Shown in pieces: positions 56,615 to 64,000 of a stretch of DNA of 64,000 nucleotides. Location of the stretch: NCBI RefSeq assembly GCF_002865645.1, contig NW_020194558.1:2756014-2820013 (forward strand), read 5' to 3'. Under the pieces are notes generated by a model that did no database searches, was not told the DNA's origin, and saw only the letters and a list, made by a program, of their open reading frames with translations. Position 1 is the first letter of the stretch, and the number at the start of each line of letters is the position of its first letter. The translations under genes and the position numbers were made by a program. The DNA comes from Hyaloscypha bicolor E. Lineage: Eukaryota; Ascomycota; Leotiomycetes; Helotiales; Hyaloscyphaceae.

Positions 56615-57971
56615 TCAGCTCGCTGCTGAGGAAGCGGATCCCGCAGTGAGGCGAGCCCGCTGTTGTTCTCGAACGGGCTCGAAGAAGGCGTGGGCCATGG
56701 CTTCCTTTGCAGTCAATCGTTCCTACATGGTATCAGCACAACTATCAAAACATCACATAGGGAGAACATACTTGATGATCATATCTCAGCAATTTATCCA
56801 AGAAATCAATCGCCTCGTTGCTGACAAATCTTTGGTTCTCCGAATTGACGAAACTGTGCCAGTTCTTCTTGGGGAATCGACCTAGAATATCGTCATACTG
56901 TGCATCCAGCTCGATCTCGTACTTGTCTAGGTAGTCGAAGAGGTCTTCTGTGCCAAGGACCTTGGCGATTTTGACAAGTTGGTCCGAGTTGCTGCTGCCG
57001 TGGAAGAAAGGTTCTTTTCGGAAGATCATGGAAGCAAACATTGCTCCCAAAGACCACATGTCGAGTGAGTAGTCGTATTCCTGGAAATCAACGAGGAGTT
57101 CTGGCCCTTTGAAGTATCTTGATGCCACTCGGACGTTGTATTCTGTCCCTTGGTGGTAGAATTCTGCCAAACCCCAGTCAATAAGTCGTAGCTAAATAAT
57201 GTCAGTACCTAAAGTCAATCCTGGGCCAGTAAACGGACCTTTCGGTTCTCGTGATCGATCATGACATTGTGCGGCTTCACGTCTCGGTGCATTATGCCCT
57301 TGCTGTGGCAGAAGTCGAGAGCCTATCCTCAATCAGCACCTACCCAACATCCATACGAACCCCATTCATACCTTCAAGAGCTCAAAGATATAATACCTGA
57401 CATCGTAGTCGACGAATTTCGGGTAGAGGGATCGGAAATCTGTGTTATTGACGTATTCGAAGATAAGGGAGGGCGTTTTGCTCTGCATCAAGAATGAGTT
57501 GTCGGTCTCATCATCTGAGGAAACGTAACCATCAGAGGCTGATTTGCCTGTCCCAGCTTTGGGCGCTTTCTTCGGATCATAGTACTGAGAGGAGTGATTT
57601 ACTTGGTTGTCTCTGACGACATCGAGCAGCGCGACGATGTTCGGCCCGCCTGACAGGTTCTGCAGGATCTTGATCTCGCGCTTGATCTTCTTCTTCTTGA
57701 CCGGCTTCAGCACCTTGATCACGCACTTCTGGTAGTTGACCACGTTAATGCCTTCGAAGACTTCCGAGTACTTCCCTCGTCCTGCGGCACGGGATTGACA
57801 TTAGCATCTGGCTCGCATGTGAAGGTGAGGATGCACAAAGGGAGGTATTGGCTCACCGATCTTGCGTACGACCTCGTAGTTCTCGAGCACGCCCCAGGTG
57901 ATATTCACGCTGTCATAGTCCCAGTATGACCGTGGCATCTGCTGGTTGACATCTGCATAGACACGCGCCAT
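56615..57971 (-). CDS. CKA1: casein kinase II catalytic (alpha) subunit
   Basis: Exons 57971-57857, 57781-57372, 57322-57239, 57191-56772 and 56722-56615 (introns of 75, 49, 47 and 49 nt) give 378 residues. Kinase features: [11 protein letters not shown]ly loop, [20 protein letters not shown] (ATP Lys and the basic CK2 cluster), [10 protein letters not shown] (catalytic Asp about 189), the CK2-specific DWG (about 208-210) and [13 protein letters not shown]. Residues 99-138 are an insert between VVRDNQ and [10 protein letters not shown] where other CK2 alphas are continuous. The insert is 120 nt, in frame, begins gtaaat and ends gatgcag (57602-57483), so it could be spliced out to give a 338-residue canonical kinase. 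It carries [10 protein letters not shown], a CK2 target-like site. CK2 is a constitutive Ser/Thr kinase of cytosol and nucleus. Confidence 0.93.
57483..57602 (-). other. in-frame, GT-AG bounded 120-nt insert in CK2 alpha (exitron candidate)
   Basis: The insert has no stop codon, is a multiple of three, and its ends coincide with the two ends of the gap expected from CK2 alignments. Branch-point candidates are weak (ccgacaac). It may be protein-coding, an intron, or alternatively spliced. Confidence 0.6.
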
Positions 57972-58413
57972 TTTGCAGCCGGCCTGCTACCTAGGCAAGG
58001 CACAGCGCAAAACGGGAGGAGACCGCGACTGAATTGGAGCGGGATGGTGGGCGCGGAGTGTCGCGGAATGATCGTCGAAGGCGAGATGGCCGCTTGGTGC
58101 GAGGGGAAAGATTGGAACCCTCTCGCGGAGCCTGTACGACTATTGTGTGAGATGAAGTGATTATTGAGGCTTAGGAGATGTTACGATCATGGTGATTTTG
58201 CGCGGCTGAGCCAGAAAGCCCCGCGCTAAATTGGAAGGCGCGGCTTTCGAGCCCGCCTGAAAATTGAGGTTCAAATATAATTTTTGAAGAAGTCGACTCA
58301 CCCCTTCAGTACGCGACCGAATCTCAGCAACTCCTTGAAATTTCTCGAGGGAATTCAAGAAGCTGTATCACCATGAAAATTCGGTGACCGAACGCTCTAG
58401 AGCAGTCTTCAAC
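57972..58413. promoter_or_regulatory. divergent promoter of CK2 alpha and RPP1
   Basis: 442 bp between divergent starts. GC-rich in the CK2-proximal half. No defined site recognised. Confidence 0.55.
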
Positions 58414-59406
58414 ATGCTCTACGACCTCAACGTCCCCTGGTCTATGGATCAATATCACCCCCACCAGCAACGAACCATCTCCTTCCTCTCCGAGCTGGGC
58501 TACGACACGCTCGCCTTGAACCACACAATAACAGGTTCACTGCCAGCGGCAATCATAAACCCAATCCCCGCCGTACCCTCCTTCGAGATCCCCAAAAAGA
58601 CAGTCCTCCTCCGCCGCTGTACATTAAACATCGTAGACCCAAGCCAGAACTACCGTCTGCCCGCCCTCGCTGCAGTCTACGATATCCTCGCCTTACGTCC
58701 GACGACGGAGAAAGCATTTCTGGCAGCATGTCTTTCCCTCGATTCACACAGCATCATCTCGCTGGACCTCACACAACGCTTCTCGTTCCACTTCAAGCCG
58801 AAGCCGTTAATGACCGCCATAAACCGGGGGATTATGATTGAGATCTGCTATAGTCAGAGTATGGATACCAGCGGCGATGGGAGCAGTGCGAGAAGGAATT
58901 TTATTGGGAATGTGGTGGCGATTGTGAGGGCTACGAAGGGTAGGGGATTGGTGGTTAGTAGCGGGGCGCAGAGTGTGCTGGGTGTTAGGGCGCCGGCTGA
59001 CGTGCTGAATTTGTTGGATGTGTGGGGTTTGAAGAAGGAGAGGGGGTTAGAGAGTCTTGGGGTTAATCCGAGGGGTGTGGTTGTTAATGAGGGGCTGAGG
59101 AGGACGAGTTTTAGGGGGGTGGTGGATGTTGTTGAGGGGGGTGAGAAGGTCGTTAAGGAGAAAGGGAAGGAGAGTGGGAATAAGGAGAAAGGACCGCCGC
59201 AAAAGGGAGTGGGAAAGAAGCAGAATGGGAAGAGAAAGGCGGATGAGAATGCGGAGGCTATGCCGCAGGTGAGCAAGAGAGCTCCGAAGAAGGCGAAGTT
59301 ACTTCAGGATGAAAAGACGGCGTCATCACCAGCGCCTGAAACACCCTCACAACCACCACTCACGGAAGATACCCCGAGCAAACCACAAGCTACAGCACCT
59401 GAATAA
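58414..59406 (+). CDS. RPP1: ribonuclease P/MRP protein subunit RPP1 (Rpp30 family)
   Basis: An intronless frame gives 330 residues from ATG 58414 (MLYDLNVPWSMDQYHP). Rpp30-type TIM-barrel features are ISFLSELGYDTLALNHTITG, VLLRRCTLNIVDPS, YDILALRPTTEKAFLAACLS, ISLDLTQRFSFHFKPKPLMT and INRGIMIEICYSQSM. GLVVSSGAQSVLGVRAPADV follows, where the family scans for the last barrel strands. From about residue 250 the tail is Lys-rich and disordered (VKEKGKESGNKEKG, KKQNGKRKADENAE), suited to RNA binding or nucleolar targeting. RNase P matures tRNA 5' ends and RNase MRP processes rRNA. The 10 codons before this ATG are open but lack another ATG. It is divergent from CK2 alpha. Confidence 0.92.
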   Translation: MLYDLNVPWSMDQYHPHQQRTISFLSELGYDTLALNHTITGSLPAAIINPIPAVPSFEIPKKTVLLRRCTLNIVDPSQNYRLPALAAVYDILALRPTTEKAFLAACLSLDSHSIISLDLTQRFSFHFKPKPLMTAINRGIMIEICYSQSMDTSGDGSSARRNFIGNVVAIVRATKGRGLVVSSGAQSVLGVRAPADVLNLLDVWGLKKERGLESLGVNPRGVVVNEGLRRTSFRGVVDVVEGGEKVVKEKGKESGNKEKGPPQKGVGKKQNGKRKADENAEAMPQVSKRAPKKAKLLQDEKTASSPAPETPSQPPLTEDTPSKPQATAPE

Positions 59407-59561
59407 ATTAAGTAAATACAGATCAACCTTTCATTATTGAAGTGAATGTTATTTACAACTAATATCCCACAGGGACTAATACTTTGGTATATGCCTCTTC
59501 CAACGCCAGAATTCCCATTAATATCTGCACAACCAGTCCACTCTATGTACGGTTCGACGCT

Positions 59562-61029
59562 CTACACTTTTATTGTCGCGGTTGCCAAACTGCCCAGTAT
59601 CAAAGAGCTCTGGAGGGTGAACTTGCTAATATCGATAGGGTCTGGAGTTGCTTGAGCCTGTGGTACTTGCGCTGGCGCGGCCACAGGAGTTGAAATCGAC
59701 AGCACGAGATTTGACGCCTCGGATAATGTTGCTACTGCTGAAGTTGTGAGAGAGGGAGAAGGTGACGCCGCCACTTGCGGAGCGGCCGACGGTGCTGAGC
59801 CCGCTGATGAGATTCCTGTCTTTTGAATCGCGGCACTAGTGAATGTTGATGAGGATCCACCGGGAGCGGCAGCACCTGGAGCACCAGCTGCGCCAGCGAT
59901 GCTGGCTCCTGTAGCACCGGGCTTTGCAATTGCGGCAGTGGACAGTGTCGCGGAGTTGATGGCCACGGTTTGGAGGGTCGTCCCAGCTCCTGCTGGCGCT
60001 GCAGCCATCGCTCCCATGTTCGGGAACGATCCAGCTCCACAGAGACATTGACAATTGCAAGAACCGTCTGCTTGGGTAGTTCCTTGGCCATTGGCCACTT
60101 GTCCCGGAGCACCAGCCGAAAGTGCAGGTGCAGGCGAAGCTTAAAAATATGTTAGCGGTTAATCTATAGTTGTTTTTTACGAAACTTACCTGATGCCGCT
60201 ACAGCAGGTTGAGTGGTTTTCACAATAGCTGCTGATGTTAACATACCCGCGGTTCCACCAACACCAGCAGGAAGGTTGACACCCGCTGGAACGGACTGAG
60301 CAGGTGAAGGTTGCACTGCTGCAGGTGAAGCTTAAAATTATGTTAGCGATTGATTTGTAGCTGTTTCTACCAAACTTACCTGATGCCGCTACAACAGGCT
60401 GAGTGGTTTTCACAATAGCTGCTGATGATAAAGTACCAGCGGTTCCACCAATACCAGCAGGAGGGTTGACACCCGCTGGAGCGGGCTGGGCAGGTGCTCC
60501 CGCATTCCCCCCTCCAGCACCATTGACCGTAACCGTGATTGACGAAGTAGCCGCTGGAGCTACTCCTGTCCCGAGTTGGGTCTTTGTGATCGTGGATCGG
60601 AGATTGCTAGATCATTTAACGAAAATTCATCCATCAGAGTTAAGGTTCTCATACCCAGTTCCAGCGGCCGCAGCCCCTTGTTGCGTAACGGTAATGGTTG
60701 ACGTCTTTACTCCTGGACATGTATCATTCTTCCCTCCGCCTGCTGCTCCCGCATTCGTGACCGTGACGGTCGACCCTTTGGCGTTCTGCCCATGGTGCTC
60801 CTTCTTTGCTCCTAAAGCATTTCCCAGCGCTCCAATTGCTTCGAGTTCTGCTAATAGATCTGATGACCCTGCCCCACCTCTTCGCTGACCTCTTTCATGA
60901 ACATTGTTCTTCGGCACATCAGTAGCCTAACCAGTCAGTTAAGCCCGCTAATCGCATTGCGATCCCTACCTGTGCTAAACCAGAGAGTCCGGCCAACGCC
61001 ACCAGCAATGTCGTAAATAGATTCTTCAT
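59562..61029 (-). CDS. secreted Ala/Ser/Thr-rich protein with a duplicated internal exon
   Basis: Exons 61029-60970, 60926-60655, 60606-60380, 60330-60190 and 60139-59562 (introns of 43, 48, 49 and 50 nt) give 425 residues. The signal peptide is MKNLFTTLLVALAGLSGLAQ. STVTVTNAGAAGGG, TSTITVTQQGAAAAG and SSITVTVNGAGGGNAG units follow, as in fungal wall-associated proteins. The end of exon 3 and all of exon 4 encode near copies (PAGVNPPAGIGGTAGTLSSA and PAGVNLPAGVGGTAGMLTSA, each then AIVKTTQP.VAAS), and their following introns are alike too. A Cys cluster GSCNCQCLCGAGSFPNMGAM lies in exon 5, then a long Ala/Ser/Gly-rich part. The end (SSLILGSLATATIKV) is only weakly hydrophobic. Function unknown; probably an extracellular or wall protein, heavily O-glycosylated. 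Confidence 0.72.
60140..60520. repeat. tandem duplication of an exon-plus-intron unit (offset 190 bp)
   Basis: The block starting at the intron before 60190 recurs 190 bp further on (before 60380). cttacctgatgccgctaca is identical in both, and flanking exon and intron bases are about 85-90 percent alike by eye. The unit includes one whole intron. Confidence 0.88.
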
Positions 61030-62458
61030 CGCGCTGATGTTGAACTATAGTGATCCTACTCTTCAACTGTGTGGCTACCTAAGCCAAGAAATATCGAGAG
61101 GTCCCAACAGACCAGCCGTGGTGTGTTGAATGAGTGACTTGAAATCGAAAAGAGCGTGACCGGCACCTGCAGAACTAGATCGCAACGAGATCGCAAGGAA
61201 CCTTTGGTATGAAGTAGTTCAGATCAAGAGCTAGAAGCGGAAACGTTCATGAAGTCGATCCGACACCGTGCGTGAGGGCATTGGTGCTTGAATCAAAGGA
61301 ATGGAGAAGCCGCGCAAAGCAGTAAGAAAATTAGAGATGTTAGCAAAAAAGCATTGCGAGAGATGGGGATGAGATGAAGCACCCGTTCAAGTGGACGTTT
61401 GCAGAGTGCAATTCCCTGTCGGGCGTTTCGACGCTCCTACCACAGGATTATGGGCCATAAACACGACGACTCAGGACTTCTGGTTCGCCGGAGGTTTTGC
61501 CAAACTGTCTCATGGGAGTCGGAGAGTAGGGGCGGTCAGACACGAGTCACAGCGCGATGGCAAAATTTGGAGCTTGGAAAGGGGTGATGCAACAAAGAAG
61601 GTTTCATCCCGCCCTTAGCGAGCGGTTTGAATCTCGCGTGCAGGGGGGAGAGTGCCACAGCGCCACGAGTCCAATGCCACCCCTGAACGACGGCAAGGAA
61701 GAACCTTTATTTATGGAACTTCGGGACCTGGAGGACGTCAAGAACTTTATGGGATTGCCAAACATCAACTTGTTAGTGCTGATGGATCATGGGTCTTCTC
61801 GAAGGGACAACGTTGTTTCGTTTACACCGAGGAGCCGCACTTCTTGATTTCCGTTCATGCGGGGCCGTCTTAACCGAAAATGAGGCTTCAAAGCGTGGGT
61901 GAGACTGTTGAAGTAATAGAATGTGATGCCTAAAGCGGAAATAGTAGGAAAGTGGACTCGACACGCTGACTTTCCACAACCTGCGAAGCAATGCGGGCCG
62001 ATCAGATCATCAGATCCCAAGCGTGCCAGGTTTGTCCTCGGAAACTTGATGTTATCTGATGGTGACAAAGTGGGTGAACCTAAAGAGAAGAAAACTATAT
62101 CGACAATGATAGAAATGGAAGCAGAATGCGGATTTGATAAATTCTCAGCCTTGTCGAGATGGAAGAGCAGGGTCGGATAAATGAGGTCCGATAAGGTTGT
62201 GGCGCTAAAAGCGGACGCTAAAGATTTTAGCCTCAGATCAAGCCCGATGACGCTGAAGACTCTTGATCATCAACCATCGGGATATCATCATCGACAGTTT
62301 CTAGACGTATTCCTTCCGCTTTCGCTGTGCTGTGTACATTGTAAATTTTACTGGGCTGACATCAGTCAAGGCAAAGCCTTGTCCCATTATTTAATTCTCA
62401 TGATTTTCTGATCTGAAACTCTTTTCTCAATGTCCAGCGTACGAATCCAACAGCCAAG
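61030..62458. other. intergenic between divergent genes
   Basis: Open frames at 61391-61847 and 61787-62180 overlap in several frames and are not recognisable. No gene supported. Confidence 0.45.
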
Positions 62459-63584
62459 ATGGAGGTCCACGTGTTAGACAACTACTACCTTACCATAACT
62501 CTCTTAATCACTATTGGCTATCAGCTCTTCTTCTTTGCTATTGCGTTTTCCCTTAAGTTCGATAAACTTACAGGTATATTTCCCCGCCATCACTCGCGGC
62601 CAGCTCATAACAGAATACAGACTTCGCTGGAGGAACCAACTTTGTTGTCCTTGCAATTATTACGCTTGCATTCAGCGGCCATCACAATGCACGCCAAATC
62701 GTGTGTTCTCTCTTTATCATGGTCTGGGGGCTCCGGCTCTCCGGCTTCCTGCTCTTCCGAATCATTAAGACCGGCAAAGATGATAGATTCGATGACAAAC
62801 GCGACAAGTTCTTTTCATTCCTGGGATTCTGGGTATTTCAGATGATCTGGGTCTGGGCTGTCTCATTGCCAGTCACCGTCTTGAACTCGCCGAACGTCAC
62901 TCAGTACCCGCAGCCAGCATTTGGAACGGGCAGGGATATCGCAGGTGTTGTTCTATACTCAATTGGCTTGATAATGGAGAGTGTCAGCGATGTACAGAAA
63001 TACCGCTTCAGGTCGGGGACCAGTGACAAGTCAGCGATTTGTGATAAAGGGTTTTTCAACTGGTCGAGACATCCAAACTACTTTGGAGAAATCCTCATCC
63101 ATTTCTGTAAGTTTCACGCTACCACCTGGCAATTTTACTAATATTCCCAGCCATCTTCATGATTGCCGTTTCTCCAGCAGCAAACGGCTACGTCCGCGGC
63201 CAAGCATACAAAGCCCTCTACGCCACGATCCTTGGACCCTTCTTCCTCACCATCCTCCTAATGTTTGTCTCCGGCTTGACACTCCAAGAACGACCCGGAG
63301 CAAAGAAGCGATACGAGAAGAACAACCACTGGGAAGAATACGCTCGATACTTGAACCGAACAAGTATTTTGATCCCATTTCCGCCACAAATATATGAGAA
63401 ACTACCTACGATCTTAAAGAGAACGGTCTTCTTGGAGTTTCCGATTTATGTTTTCGATCCGGCGAAGCATTCGGATGCTAGCAAAGGTCAGAGAGGAGCG
63501 GAGGAAGGGAATAGTCACAAACCGAGTACGGCAAGTACGAATAATAGACAGAGTGGTGATCAGTTAGTGAACAGTGGGTCGTGA
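62459..63584 (+). CDS. DUF1295 / steroid 5-alpha-reductase-like membrane protein
   Basis: Exons 62459-62573, 62621-63106 and 63151-63584 (introns of 47 and 44 nt) give 344 residues. There are six or so membrane segments (YYLTITLLITIGYQLFFFAI, FVVLAIITLAFSG, FWVFQMIWVWAVSLPVTVLN, LYATILGPFFLTILLMFVSG). The NADPH-binding-like signature of this superfamily lies near the end of exon 2: FFNWSRHPNYFGEILIHFS. Later SGLTLQERPGAKKRYEKNNH and WEEYARYLNRTSILIPFPP are typical of DUF1295. The family is related to 3-oxo-5-alpha-steroid 4-dehydrogenases and isoprenylcysteine methyltransferases; the substrate here is unknown, perhaps a sterol or lipid in the ER. The last 45 residues are hydrophilic and Ser/Asn-rich. 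The start is the first ATG (caagATGgag). No lesions. Confidence 0.87.
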
Positions 63585-64000
63585 TGGGAAGGTGGTAATG
63601 ATCATGATGAAAGAAGTATGGCATGAAGTTCAGCGTGTGAGATACAATATCTAACATCAGCACCAGCATTAGTTCCAACATAACATCAACTCTTAGCTTA
63701 GAAGCTCTGCTATTGGTCACATAGCAAGGAATGGCTTGCTACCCTTGTATTCACGTGATACCAATGACTCAATCAACTGATCTCAAAGTCTCCAACCCGA
63801 GCTCTCCCACCACCTTGTTTTCTCATCACGTCAACTTTGACCGGACTTCGTGCTTACAACACCCTCAATCCTTCCAGCCTTTGCTCAGCCTCGCCCCAAA
63901 CTTCCAACACGTGCCCACGCGCTTCCCCGAGTACAGTACCCCGCGATTCAGCCTCGCAGGTTTCGCACGTCACCGTCGCTTCCCTCCACCACGCCCTCTC
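63585..64000. other. window end, non-coding as far as seen
   Basis: 3' flank of the DUF1295 gene, with a TCACGTGA octamer at 63751-63758. C/T-rich sequence at 63770-64000 may be the promoter or leader of a gene beyond the window. Confidence 0.4.

Overview
The window reads as nuclear DNA of a filamentous ascomycete. Genes are close together and broken by very short GT-AG introns (about 43-75 nt) with CTAAC/CTGAC-like branch points. There are HET-domain, CFEM-like and fungal-only families, and a hAT transposon carries the C-to-T stop pattern expected from repeat-induced point mutation (RIP). A member of the Leotiomycetes is my guess from the look of the proteins; no species is claimed. Exon joins below were worked out by hand from splice motifs and frame continuity.

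Layout. 0.1-11.6 kb: a degenerate coding-like stretch, a UDP-glucose 4-epimerase broken by a 1-nt shift and a 19-bp tandem duplication, a secreted GH16 glucanase-like protein, a UPF0658 Golgi membrane protein, and an NmrA-like pseudogene. 11.6-25 kb: an intact housekeeping block with PP4 regulatory subunit R2, the GID/CTLH E3 subunit RMD5, an STB6-like protein, the mitochondrial chaperone TIM10, mitochondrial lysyl-tRNA synthetase, and a cyclase/kynurenine-formamidase-like enzyme. 25-37 kb: an AT-rich island, an SDR dehydrogenase with a GC-AG intron, a small unknown protein, an aldo-keto reductase pseudogene, the GUP1 O-acyltransferase, a C2H2 regulator, and a membrane protein interrupted by an in-frame TGA.

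37.8-49.7 kb is the accessory part. It holds a large intronless N,N-dimethylformamidase large-subunit homologue (candidate bacterial transfer), a complete 2.2-kb hAT element with TIRs and an 8-bp target duplication, a decayed sugar-transporter gene, a HET-domain gene, a frameshifted single-span membrane protein, and a small CFEM-like secreted protein. 50-64 kb is again housekeeping: a 1358-residue Scm3/HJURP-type centromere protein with two Rap1-type Myb modules, divergent from ATG6/Beclin; casein kinase II alpha with a 120-nt in-frame, GT-AG bounded insert, divergent from the RNase P subunit RPP1; a secreted protein with a tandem exon duplication; and a DUF1295 reductase-like membrane protein.

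No operon-like pathway is evident. The functional links I can support are divergent promoters (RMD5/STB6, TIM10/mitochondrial LysRS, SCM3/ATG6, CK2alpha/RPP1). The most unusual points are the CK2 insert, the duplicated Myb module of the Scm3 protein, the DMFase-like gene, the exon duplication at 60 kb, and the number of genes with frame lesions. Some lesions (1-nt changes in C or G runs) could be consensus errors; the 19-bp duplication, missing N-terminus and clustered stops could not. No tRNA, rRNA or CRISPR array was seen.
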